From NCBI GenBank assembly GCA_963971425.1, contig OZ020515.1, positions 40,157,198-40,221,197 on the forward strand: a stretch of DNA of 64,000 nucleotides. Reading direction: 5' to 3'. The position numbers were made by a program, and so were the translations under genes. The DNA is from Bryoerythrophyllum caledonicum (lineage: Eukaryota > Streptophyta > Bryopsida > Pottiales > Pottiaceae). Under the pieces are notes generated by a model. That model was not told where the DNA came from. It ran no database searches and saw only the letters and a list, made by a program, of their open reading frames with translations. Shown piece after piece: positions 53,670 through 64,000 of this stretch. Every line of letters begins with the position of its first letter. The stretch's first letter is position 1.

Positions 53670-55257
53670 TTGCATTAATCGCAAAAAATGCCAATATACA
53701 ATCCCGGAAAGTAACTACAAAATACGCCAAAGATAATATTAAAAAAACCATCTCAAAATATAGACAATTATACGAAACTAGCCCTAAGAAAATAAATAGA
53801 AAAGCTTTTAAAAACATTGAATCTCCACCACCAGATTGTATCATTGACCAATACAATAATATTCTAACTAGTCCCGAAGACATTGCAAATGAAATATTCA
53901 ACCAACAAACAAAAAATAACAGACCCATAGTACCAACATGTAACTACCAACCAGAACACCCAATCGAATGCACATGTGCAATACGCCAATATCCATGGCA
54001 TGATCTACATGAATTTACCTTAGACAAATGAGGCGAACCTGAAATCCCACTACATACATACTTCAACAGAGCCAAATACGACATATGTCTCCGCAACATC
54101 GGAAACAACAAAGCCCCAGGGCCAGATCGTATACCGAACTCAATACTCAAAAACATGCCTCCAAGATTTCATGAATTACTATTCCTATTCTTCTTTCACT
54201 GCTATAAACAAAAACAAATATCGGCCTCATGGAAAACAAGTGCAATGGTTTTACTATACAAAAAAGGAGATCCCTCAATACTACCAAATCATAGACCAAT
54301 TGCATTAGCTAACACAATATATAAACTCTACACGAGTACACTTACCTCTATACTATCCTCATATGGGGAAATTTTTTAAATCTTACATGATAGTCAAGAA
54401 GGATTCAGAGTAGAAAAAAGTACCTCTAGACAAATACAAACCATAATAGCCGCACTAGAAGACGCACGATTNNNNNNNNNNNNNNNNNNNNNNNNNNNNN
54501 NNNNNNNNNNNNNNNNNNNNNNNNNNNNNNNNNNNNNNNNNNNNNNNNNNNNNNNNNNNNNNNNNNNNNNNNNNNNNNNNNNNNNNNNNNNNNNNNNNNN
54601 NNNNNNNNNNNNNNNNNNNNNNNNNNNNNNNNNNNNNNNNNNNNNNNNNNNNNNNNNNNNNNNNNNNNNNNGTATGTTGACTTTAAAAACGCATTTGGCT
54701 CTATAGATCACGCTCGACTATTAGCAATAATGACCGATCTTGGTTACCCAAAAGATGCAACTACACTAGTTGGAAACATCTACTCCCAATCATCTACTCA
54801 CTACATTGGTGAACACTTTGGAAAGACAAAACCTATCTTCATACAAAGAGGAACTATACAAGGGGACACCCTTGGTCCATACCTCCTCATCATATTTTTA
54901 GAACCACTACTTAGATGGCTAGAACGAGGCAACAATGGATACATTTTTGGTACATCACAAGTCACCATAAACTCTGCAGCCTACGCCGATGACCTTGCTG
55001 CCATAACTAATAAAATAAAATCTATTCAAATACAAATTGATAAAATTGATAGATATTGTAAATGGACTGGTATGGACGTAGGCATCCCAGAATGTGCTGC
55101 TACTGGATGCCCAAATAAATCCAAAATGAATCCAATTGCATTTAAGGCCCTAATGCAAGCTTCTAACATCAACTACCGCAACCAACCGATCCCCATACTA
55201 CACCAAAATGAACCATACGTATACCTAGGCACCAACCTTGTTCCCTCACTAAAATAG
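53670..55257 (+). pseudogene. LINE B reverse transcriptase
   Basis: RT landmarks in order: RNIGNNKAPGPDRIPNSIL near 54090, WKTSAMVLLYKKGDPSILPN near 54230, HRPIALANTIYKL, then the gap, YVDFKNAFGSIDHARL near 54675, QGDTLGPYLLI near 54860 and the catalytic YADD at 54982-54993. In-frame stops include TGA near 54028, TAA near 54377 and TAG near 55255. It is typical of non-LTR reverse transcriptases; the clade is not assigned. Confidence 0.85.
54472..54671. other. Assembly gap of 200 N
   Basis: A run of exactly 200 N inside the LINE B reverse transcriptase. It is a scaffolding gap of arbitrary or unknown real length. The protein motifs on the two sides fit one element. Confidence 0.99.
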
Positions 55258-55308
55258 AAAATCCAGATTCACACTACGACCTCAAAACTCATTAAACAAT
55301 GCAAACAA

Positions 55309-56830
55309 TTGACAACATGTCCGGCCACTATGAAACAAAAAATAAAAATGGTTGACACCGTACTACGCCCAGACGTAGCATACAACTTCTACGCTATACC
55401 ATACTCTATGCCAGCTATCAAAAAACTTGATCAAAAGATTATAGCTATACAAAAAAACCATTTGTGGTATGCCAAAATGTATGTCAAATGCAATAACCCA
55501 ACTCCCACATAACTTATTTGGACTTGACTCTTTCTCCCTCAAAAATGCCTATCTCCGATGTATCGGTGAACAACTACAAAATTCCCTAAATGACAAGGGT
55601 AGGCTCGGAAAATATATAATGGATTAACTCAATATGTCCTTGCTCAACATGGTGGTGCCGAAAATATACCTAGAATTAAAAAAATTGATTGTATAAGATC
55701 ACCAATAACTCGTACATTTTTCTTATTAAAACACGTAGCTAAGGTCCACCTCAAAAGTACACTTCCAGACTTCCTCTTCGATCTAACATCATTAGAAGTA
55801 ATATGGCGTCAAGAAACACAAAACCATAACACACTCAATACCCAACTCTCCCAAAAACTTCTACAAAAACTCCTCTCAAAAAATATTTTCAAATTAAAAC
55901 AAATTACTTTACCAAATGGCACACACATCATGAATAATGAAGACTTCAAAACCTTCCACTTCACCCCATCCAAACTAATCAAGAGTGCCCTAAATATTGC
56001 CAAACAACTTTTTTGCCGACCAACATGCTCCACCACATGCAATATCCCTTGCAACATACACCCATACTCCTACATACTCTAGGACCCATTCATCACCATC
56101 AATAATGACATCCTCCCAAGAAATATCCCCCCACCAATCCACCCTCCCAACCCCACACCCATATCACCCCCGTCCTCCAACATACATCCCCAAAAACCCC
56201 ACCATATATCCCATTAATAACATCATACATCATGAACACATACAACACATAAATACTAACAATATACAAAATACCTATACAAGATATTTATGCCAATGGC
56301 AACACAACAACAATATATTCAACAAATGGCTTCCCCAAATAAACCTTTTTCCACAACACAACCACAATACCTCCACATACAACACCAAAATATTAAAACA
56401 ATATTATCAAAGAATCCAAAATAAATTCTACTCGGAAATCATTCAAGCCCACCACCCCCAAGAACAACTCCAAGACTCAAGATCCGTAACTCCACCCATA
56501 ATCATTCCAGTCCTAAACATCTATACAACGGAATGTAACCCCGAAAATGATATTTTAACATCTTTGAACACAATTAAAATAGATAACAATCAAGCACACC
56601 TATATGAAGAAAATGGCCGACATTTATACACTATTCCTACTACTAGACTCCAATGGCTATGGAATCAATATAATATGAAATTACAAACTCCTACAAACAT
56701 CGAACCAACAACCCAATCATTTGAAACCGAATTAATTTGGCTATACCAAAGATATAAATACCAAATTCCAAAAACAATCCCCTCAAAAGTGCACAATATA
56801 CAATACCCACACCCATTCAAGACTCGTTAA
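55309..56830 (+). pseudogene. LINE B connecting region
   Basis: Colinear with LINE A 53370-51850. It includes MKQKIKMVDTVLRPDVAYNF near 55330, GGAENIPRIKK near 55655, a His/Pro-rich linker (56000-56250), then W.Q.NLF and EVIQAHHPQEQ-type blocks to 56830. Several frameshifts are present, including one near 56030. Confidence 0.75.
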
Positions 56831-57386
56831 TTTCATCCTTTAACATTGAACAATCATACTTTTCTTCCCCCGTCACATGTTCCACCAAACTAAAAAAAAT
56901 CTACTCAACCTTTGAAAGAGACAAAATATTTGGCTCCTCGGGAAAGGCCTTTGACTACAAATGGATTGGCAACGGTATAGCACATCCCCACAATGAGGAG
57001 GAAACACAACAAGCACTACATTGGGCCCGCCTTGCCGCCAAACATGACCCAAACTACACAACTACACTCATCATCACACCGGACAACAATTGGTACCAAA
57101 ACTTTAACCAACATTCAAGCCCATTTACGGACTCTCATATCATTGCACTATTTGAAGCAGACTCAATACCATACGAAGAGCCTACTATTCCACCTGAGCT
57201 AAAAAATCCCCGGATTGAACCATCTACATTACAAATAATATGTGTCCACCACCAAAATCAAACCCTTGTCACCCAAGAACAACTTGCCAAACTCACCTCC
57301 ATAGCAAATATTCTAAACATACATAGACTATACACAAAAATGGCTCCATCGACACCTATACAAACTTCCGTAAACCGAAACAAAAA

Positions 57387-58957
57387 ATGGTCAAAACTAA
57401 ACTACATCAACAATACATTAGATTACCTTGTAGCACCTCCCCCCTTCCGAACTTCCAAACTCATACCTCACCAAAATTTGAACCCGCATATAGCTACTAT
57501 ATAGATGGCTCCTTCAAACCACCTGAACAAATTAGCCCAAGAAATTGGCGTAGAGAAAAAGCTGGCTATGGCATATATAATCCACCAAAGAAATTAAATT
57601 AGCCAAAAGACTCCATGGACTACAAAATATCCTTAGAGCAGAACTTATGGCCATCCACAAAGCACTACAAATCATCACAACAAAATACAATAATGAACCT
57701 GCACATATATTCACCAATTGTATCAATGCACTTTATCTACTAAACACCCAAATAACACACCCTACCCTCCACAATAGCCACCCGGACCAAACCATATTAA
57801 TGTCAATGGTCCAAATGTTACAAAATCGAATACAAATAACAACCCTTCAAAAAGTTAGAGCCCATGCCAATATTGATGGAAATGAACAAGCAGATAAGTT
57901 AGCAAAAGAGGGCCGAGAAAAAACACACAAAAATGCCAAAGATCCATACGAACTTTCCCATGCTACCCCATACTACTTTCAAAAAGAAGATTGGCCTTCC
58001 AAAGAAGATACCCCCGATAAAGGCCCCGTTAGATTCATGGGCAAATATCTCAAAAAACAAGACCTCTACAACAACCTTGACACAATCTCGGAAAATTTCC
58101 CTAACATAGAAAAATGGACTAGCAACAATAACATAGACAATGAACTCTCTACAAATTTTTGGAAAAATCCCACCATTTCCGACTCACAAATAACATGCCT
58201 CATTAAATTCCGTACCGGTCAATGTATGGGAAATGCCAGAAAACAACTCTTCTTTGGAACAGAAAGATTCCCATCCATAACATGTCCCATATGCACTTCC
58301 ACGGACCCCGACACATGCCTCCATGTTCTACTTAAATGCCAAAACCACCACAAACACTCTTTAATTGTTAAAAGACATAACAAAGCGGTATGGGAAATTT
58401 GAAAACTAATTACCTCCCATAACAAATCGCGATGTTTTATTCTCATGAATGCCTGCACCTTTAATAACAACCCACAAGAAAATACAGTTCCCCCTTGGCT
58501 ACTCCCATGTACATGTGTAAGTCAACGTTGTCATTGCAATACTAGACTCAAACCAGACATACTTTGCGTTCGAGGCCTATCATACAATGACCCCCTACCC
58601 GACCACATAAACCAAGACTATACCATTCAATTCATCAAATTCACATATTGTAATGATAGATTTTTCCCATAAACAATTGAAAACAAAATGTATAAATATC
58701 AACCCCTTATTGATGATATTACAGCCCTCGGATGGAAAGTGGACCCCCTTATTGTAATCACAGACGGCGCCCGTGCCACCACCTTTATCCCATCTATAAA
58801 AATCCTTGAAGATACCTTTAAAATCCCCATCGAAACAATTTCACAAACTTTCAATAACATTAACACCATTGCCATTCAACATGCTATGTCCATCTTAGTG
58901 CACAAACGCAAAATTGAAAACAACCAAGCCCTCCTCAACATACAAAACCCTTCATAG
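57387..58957 (+). pseudogene. LINE B RNase H and C-terminal finger
   Basis: Encodes YSYYIDGSFKPPEQISPRNW (first Asp), ILRAELMAIHKAL (Glu), FTNCINAL (third catalytic Asp replaced by Asn) and GNEQADKLAKEG (last Asp). CPICTSTDPDTCLHVLLKCQ follows near 58290. Breaks are a frameshift near 57600, TGA near 58400 and TAA near 58670. The product ends at TAG 58955-58957. Confidence 0.8.
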
Positions 58958-59104
58958 CATTACCCACTACTTACTTATCTTTAAAACTTCAAAAACCTTC
59001 CACATTGAAAAACACCCCCCCCCCAATGTTCCCCTCTTCTTTATCCTCTCCTCCTCTTCTCTCCCCTCTCCCCTTTTCCTTTGATACTTTTTGGATATGG
59101 TTGG

Positions 59105-59199
59105 TTCTTCTTCTTCTTCTTCTTCTTCTTCTTCTTCTTCTTCTTCTTCTTCTTCTTCTTCTTCTTCTTCTTCTTCTTCTTCTTCTTCTTCTTCTTCTT

Positions 59200-59229
<30 letters not shown>
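59105..59229 (+). repeat. (TTC)n microsatellite, about 41 units
   Basis: An uninterrupted TTC run at the 3' end of LINE B. Shorter TTC/GAA tracts mark the 3' ends of LINE A (near 48251) and LINE D (63138-63165), so the run is an expanded LINE tail. It creates spurious poly-Leu, poly-Ser and poly-Arg ORFs. Confidence 0.95.
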
Positions 59230-59230
<1 letters not shown>

Positions 59231-59239
59231 GTGTAGTAG

Positions 59240-60520
59240 TACGAATCGTACCCCCTGGGGACAATTTAGATTTCGGGCATGTATCTAAAATTCGACCAAA
59301 TTTTTTTTTTACTGCAAATTTATACTAGATTTTCTCTAATAAGAGCTTCGTGGAGGTATTTTTATTATTATATATGGACTTGTGGTATGAAAGTTAGTAC
59401 CACTCAAAGTCAAAAATGGGGACTCCGGATAGCTCCAAATTTTTTGCTTGAAGTTTCTATTGACATTGAGATTTTCCATACATACAAAGAATATCACCTT
59501 CTTTGGAAATGTTAAATTTTTTTTGGTCTTTAGTGTAAAAAAGTATTTTATCCCAAGTCAAACATTTTCACACATTGTCGGGCAAGGGGGGAAATTTTTT
59601 CATCTTTTCTACATAAAACCTAGAGACCTTCATATTTTTCACTTTTTATTTTTTCAACAACAATACGTGGTGAAAACCTTCTCATTGGACATTTGGATTA
59701 TCATTTGGAAACATATTAATTTCACAAAAAAATCAGACGTGACATGGCAATTTTTGAACCTCCACTCTTTGCATACTTGTTTTGAATATTGTAGAGCAAA
59801 ATTATTAAAAATGGATTTTTCCTTTAATTAATAGCTTAAAGGGTTTTGAAATAGCTTAAAAAGTAGATAGTTAGTAGTAAAAGTTAAAGAAAGCTTTGAA
59901 AATAAGTTGAAAGCTTAAAATAGCTTAAAGGAAACAATGTTAGTGTGAAAGGATTTAACGAAAAGACTTAATAGAATAGTCACACCTTTTAATCAGTTGA
60001 AAAGGTTTAAAGAAACTTGAAAGGATGGAAGTGAAAGGAAAAAACCTTTTAGGAAATAGTGTGACCTTTCATAGTTTTAGCTTAAGTGGAATAGGAATTC
60101 ATTTTGAAACACCGTATTTGCAAAAAGCAAACTTGTACATTGAATAACAGACTTTATTCTTCTCTTCCTCCATATCTGAAAATTTTCAAAATCTTCTTTC
60201 AAGATTGTGGTTTAAGAAAATCTTATAGGTAGTCATTATGTCTTCTTTGGTGTTTGAAATCCATAAATTGGTTCTTGCACTTTTAATTTGTGAAGATTCA
60301 TGATGTCTCCTAGACACTTTATAATGAACACATGTATAATCATTAGTAAATATATGTAATAGGTTTGTCAACTATAAGGTTGACATTGATTCCATCATAA
60401 ACACAAAAACATAGTACCTACATACTTCTGCTAATACAATTGTAGTACAAAAATCAACACATTATCTAAAATACTAAAGAACCAACTTGATATACTTTGA
60501 TTAGTAGATTCCGCTAACCA
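59240..60520. other. No gene seen
   Basis: AT-rich with repeated AGCTTAAA-type words at 59820-60070. Short ORFs have no recognisable content. This is the 3' flank of the DUF7869-like gene on the minus strand. Confidence 0.4.
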
Positions 60521-60525
60521 TTGTT

Positions 60526-62280
60526 TCACTCTAAATTTGGCAAGTCATTCTCAAGTCCATCATCGTGAATATCTTCCGTTATATTTGCCATGTGTTCAAG
60601 CAAGTGATACATCTGTGCCTTTGGAATTGTTATTTCTTTTCCTGTTTCTCTATCACCAACAACCATAGTTTCACTCTTGGACTTGCTTCTATTCATCCAT
60701 GATGTGATGGATGTGTCTACATCAATCCAATCTACCGGCTCTGAAGAAGGTTCCCATTTCCATTGTATGCAATTCTCATACCTCCGATGCCACTTGCCAG
60801 GCACATCTGGCAACCGAGTGGGTTTTGGCCAATACCAAGTCACTAGCATTGACTTGGTCTCCTTTGAAAGCCCTCTCATTTGGGTCACCTTTCCAAGAAA
60901 AAATGGTATACTTGCTTCCCTATCTTCTTCACCCGTGCACATTGCTACAAAATGACCTATCTTCACATCTTCCAAGGCATCAAACATTGAAAATGCACCT
61001 CTATTTGATTGAGGATCACTCCCCCAGAATCATCACAAACTGGTCTTTGTTTCTTGCTTGGCCTTGAAGGTTTATTTTGTGGTTTGTCTCGCATAGGACC
61101 AAAATATCCTAAAACTTCAGTTGGTGGGAAACTGCTCAATACCTCATGGACATCCTCTGTAGTCGTTGTAGGGCCACCAGCAATACCATCTCTTGTACAC
61201 TCCGCAGTTCTTCTTTCAACTTCACATTCCATAGTACGCATAAAATATTCATGGGGCCAAAAAGGACCTCTCTTGGCTTCCGATTTATCACTTGCAGGAA
61301 AATAAAGAAGGTAGTCTATGAACCGCCGTATTTCTTCAATTGCATCCACGTTCCTGGGAACATGTTGATTCCTGTTGATGCATCTCTCTTTCATCCGAAT
61401 AAATGCTTCCAATGACTTCACTTCTTTCTCATCAACATCTTTCACAACGGCAAGGCCAAGTTTATCGCCGTCTATTGGCAAGCTCTTCAAATACTGATAG
61501 CCTTCTTCTAGTTGCCATGAAGGATCGCAAGCATAGTTCCTCTTTTGAACATACGGCATGTCATCTTTTAGATAAAACCTAAAATGATGTGGAATGGGAA
61601 CACCGATGATGGCATATAATCTTGTCCATAAATGTGGTGTAATAAAAGACTTCCAATCCCAAACATGTTCCAAATGTCTTGATGTTGCGAAGGCCTCCGT
61701 GTGAGATACTCCGTTCTTCACCATCTCCAACAGTTCTTTCAAAGAATTGATGTCCCGCGATTTTAAGCTCCTCGAAATGACACTGAACCTCTGATCAATA
61801 TCTTCATGGGTATGTCCTACAATGACGAAACTAATATATACTTCCGCGAAGTACTGAGACCCACCAATGCTGCACACAAACCAAACATATATTGGTTTTT
61901 GTTTTCTCTACCACAATTATCCGCTTGGATGCGTAGTACAAGCGGTAACATATTACTTCGTCGTCTCCTGACATCTCCTAAGACGTGCATTATGGACGTC
62001 ACAACTTGATTGCTATCATGTTTGTGGTGCAAGTCTATCCATAAATCTGTATAAAGACCAATACCATGTACAAGTACTCCACACAAGTGCGTCTTCACAT
62101 AACGATCTTCTATGCCCTTCACCGATTTCCAAAGCTTTGGAACCATGGTTGTGTTTTGATCCATGCCATCCACTATCAAACATAATGATCCCGTAGGAAA
62201 AAGTATGGCTTCCTCCTTTGCCCGCCAATAATCCCTCCTTTCTTCTCTCTATAAAGTATTGTGGAGTTGACGATTCATCT
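60526..62280 (-). pseudogene. DUF7869-like element protein, second copy, frameshifted
   Basis: In minus-strand order: YWRAKEEAILFPTGSLCLIV followed by DGMDQ near 62180, RIQADNCGRENKN near 61920, ISFVIVGHTHEDIDQRFSVI near 61810 (DUF7869 hallmark), a long helical region to 60990, then the C-terminal segment VKIGHFVAMCTGEED...PFFLGKV..LVTWYWPKP and DVDTSITSW, ending at 60526. Frameshifts lie near 61890 and 60990. The C-terminus is acidic. The N-terminal helix-turn-helix part is not found upstream. It is related to 7660-14300 but well diverged, so it is a separate insertion or subfamily. Confidence 0.75.
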
Positions 62281-62289
62281 TCATTCATT

Positions 62290-63050
62290 CTTTTTGCATA
62301 GGAACACCATATTCATTAAAATGAGACATTTCAGAGTCTCAATTTATCATGGTGTCTTATTTTAGTCAGTTTTTTTTTTCATTAATTTGAGACTACGTAT
62401 TAAATTGAGACTCAATCTTGATTGAAAATGCTAAAGTATCTAGCCATATCATGGATTGTTGAATTCATTTCGTATGAAATTGAATATCATATTTCATTGT
62501 GTGTGTAAAGGTATTAGGTTATCAAAAATGTACATAGATATGGAGCAGAATACCTAAGGAAAACTATTACGTCCAACAAAAAATCATAGCAAGAATAAAA
62601 TTACTCCATGAAAATATAAGCAGCAATAAATTTGAGGATCCCTAGTAGGGTTCAAAATTGGAATAAAATACACATATACACTCATTTGCAAGCCACCTAG
62701 AATGCATATCTTTTCATTTGAAAGAGAAACAATTTCCAAACACCATGGTCGTTGAAATACCAATCACTGAAATGTTAGCATATATTGTAGCAATCCATTA
62801 AAAACTGCTATTAATAGACAATATCAATGCATCAAGGATAAACGCACAATTAATCACACTCACAATGTGGACCACGGTTTATCCATCAATAGTATAACAA
62901 AATAACAATAACGTTGTATAATATTGAAAGCAATCCAATACATCACTATTATTATGGAACTACAAACTCTAATCACATTCTATCTACAAATATGCTATGC
63001 GCACATTCAAAGTCTAGAATTCCATCACATAGATACAAGTTCAATACATA
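62290..63050. other. No gene seen
   Basis: AT-rich sequence between the two DUF7869-like copies. No N-terminal exon of either copy could be identified here. Confidence 0.4.
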
Positions 63051-63057
63051 CTATTAA

Positions 63058-63165
63058 CCCTTGCCCGGTGGGCATGGACTTAGTGGTGGAACGAACAGAC
63101 ACTTTATTTATGCCGGCCCCCCATTGAGGATTCGGCGTTCTTCTTCTTCTTCTTCTTCTTCTTCA
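63058..63165 (+). mobile_element. LINE D, severely 5'-truncated 3' end
   Basis: It matches the 3' terminus of LINE A (48240-48330, reverse complement): GGAACGAACAGACACTTTAT, then a GCCGG..CGGC stem-loop and a TTC tail of about nine units. Only about 108 bases remain, as expected from target-primed reverse transcription that stopped early. Confidence 0.8.
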
Positions 63166-63293
63166 GTACATACTTAATAGGATATCCAGCCCGGAAGAAC
63201 AAAAATTCAAATAAGAACATGCACCTCCACCTATTTTATATTGGTAGGATAACTCCAGTCCTCAAGAAACACAAAACATGTTGAAATCTAATA

Positions 63294-64000
63294 TTAAACT
63301 AAAGATGCCTTGATTATGTCCACATGTGATTTTGGAATTTTGAGCCTAGAGGAGCTTAGGTTTCCACGCAACCTAAGCTTCCAAGCCGTTATAATACAAT
63401 CTGTATCCACCCAGATTGGTTCAGATTCAGTTTCTTTGACCCAATTATTCCCATGACTACAATCCCACCCTTGTTACGTTTTGAAGTCCACATGACGTTG
63501 GGATGCAGGTTTGCAGTATTGCACTTTAATCTCATGAGAATGTTCACGATCCGGATGTGGATTAATAAAAGCCAAGGCAATCCAAAATGGGCGGAAATTC
63601 CCATCAGCAGAACGCACCACAAATACATAGCCCTCGTACACATCTCTACCAACCCGAAACAATGGAGGGGGACAATGACGTCGTTGTCCAATGAATGGAG
63701 GATCCTCTACATACTCTTCCCTCAACGATCCATCAATCTCATATTCATCCACCATAGATGGAGCATATATAGATAATGGCCAGAATCCCTCTCGTAGAAG
63801 AGGCAATTCTTCCAATGGCACCTCGAGAGCAGTCTTAATACCTCTCCAATAGTGCATAATGTGCTCGTTCTTCCTCATGTATTCACCCGAGAGATCCTCG
63901 TTAGCCATAGATTCCCAAAGACTTAGAAACCCAGAGATACCCTTCATAACCTCATCATAATTCTCATGACATTGCGGATTGAGAGGAAGCGGTTGTCCAC
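63294..64000 (-). pseudogene. DUF7869-like element protein, third copy, partial at window edge
   Basis: One frame runs from the right edge of the window to TAA 63294-63296. It encodes a SGFLSLWE helix, DPPFIGQRRHCPPPLFRVGR, DVYEGYVFVV.....FRPFWIALAF and the C-terminal VDTDCIITAWK motif. A single in-frame TAA near 63474 interrupts it. The order matches the C-terminus at 7660-8526. The rest of the gene lies beyond the window. Confidence 0.75.

Larger units (their letters stand above)
53375..59229 (+). mobile_element. LINE B, long but decayed copy with (TTC)n tail
   Basis: Plus-strand non-LTR retrotransposon head-to-head with LINE A. It runs from a degraded N-terminal region, through reverse transcriptase (53670-55260), the connecting region (55300-56910) and RNase H (57390-58000), to the C-terminal finger (58280) and a stop near 58957. 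A pyrimidine-rich 3' region then ends in about 41 TTC units. Frameshifts and stops break it throughout. A 200-N gap (54472-54671) sits in the reverse transcriptase. The endonuclease was not recognised. Confidence 0.85.

Noticed and set aside
48237-59229. Single LINE with twin-priming inversion
   Set aside because: Both arms contain the same 3' half and each has its own outward 3' tail, so two insertions are required.
58989-59264. Poly-Arg, poly-Leu or poly-Ser ORFs
   Set aside because: They are translations of the (TTC)n LINE tail.
1-64000. tRNA or rRNA genes
   Set aside because: No convincing cloverleaf with promoter boxes or rRNA-like stretch was recognised by reading; the tRNA-like signal at 4673 is a retroelement primer-binding site.

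Overview
The window is eukaryotic nuclear DNA: coding signal is split by introns with GT..AG boundaries, and most of the sequence is mobile-element debris. It fits a green-lineage genome, perhaps a charophyte alga or early land plant. The clues are interstitial TTTAGGG repeats, a gypsy-type gag with a tRNA-Asp-like primer-binding site, a Stowaway-like MITE, several copies of a DUF7869-like element protein, and an FCP1-like domain with a DLNG signature. No single clue is decisive and I do not name a species.

Layout. 1-2016 is non-coding and dotted with CCAATTGG palindromes. 2017-2134 is a relic of the C-terminus of a DUF7869-like protein. 2300-6660 is a broken LTR retroelement: gag on the minus strand, an antisense ORF on the plus strand, a primer-binding site and an LTR-like stretch, but no pol. 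7660-14300 is a decayed DUF7869-like gene on the minus strand, split by a TTCCGGAA-rich element (about 9490-13280) whose plus-strand ORF is homologous to the antisense ORF at 2611. 14400-19080 is non-coding, with a strikingly regular palindrome/spacer array (14585-14938), interstitial telomere repeats and a GGGGCCCC array.

19100-31100 is a large multi-exon plus-strand locus, partly decayed. Its exons suggest a ParB-like segment, a permuted (beta-class) DNA-methyltransferase-like fold with degenerate motifs, a coiled-coil/NLS/proline-rich part and an FCP1/SCP phosphatase-like domain. At least four of its introns carry the same odd palindrome found in the arrays.

32655-34440 is a truncated LINE (C) interrupted by a probable solo LTR. 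35092-44042 is the best-preserved gene: 11 coding exons that splice to an exact open frame of 2,375 residues with a duplicated (TPR-CHAT)-(TPR-CHAT) architecture. Both CHAT modules keep the His/Cys dyad, and the two copies share a nearly identical 917-bp tract. A MITE sits in its inferred leader intron. 48237-59229 holds two head-to-head LINEs (A minus, B plus). LINE A is interrupted by a 1,264-bp solo LTR with a perfect 5-bp target duplication, and LINE B contains a 200-N gap. 60526-64000 has two more DUF7869-like copies, one frameshifted and one running off the window, plus a short LINE 3' end.

The most unusual signals are (i) arrays of short palindromes separated by fixed-length spacers that recur in both orientations, with co-varying palindrome arms, (ii) the ParB/methyltransferase/FCP1-like locus whose introns carry those palindromes, and (iii) the double TPR-CHAT gene.
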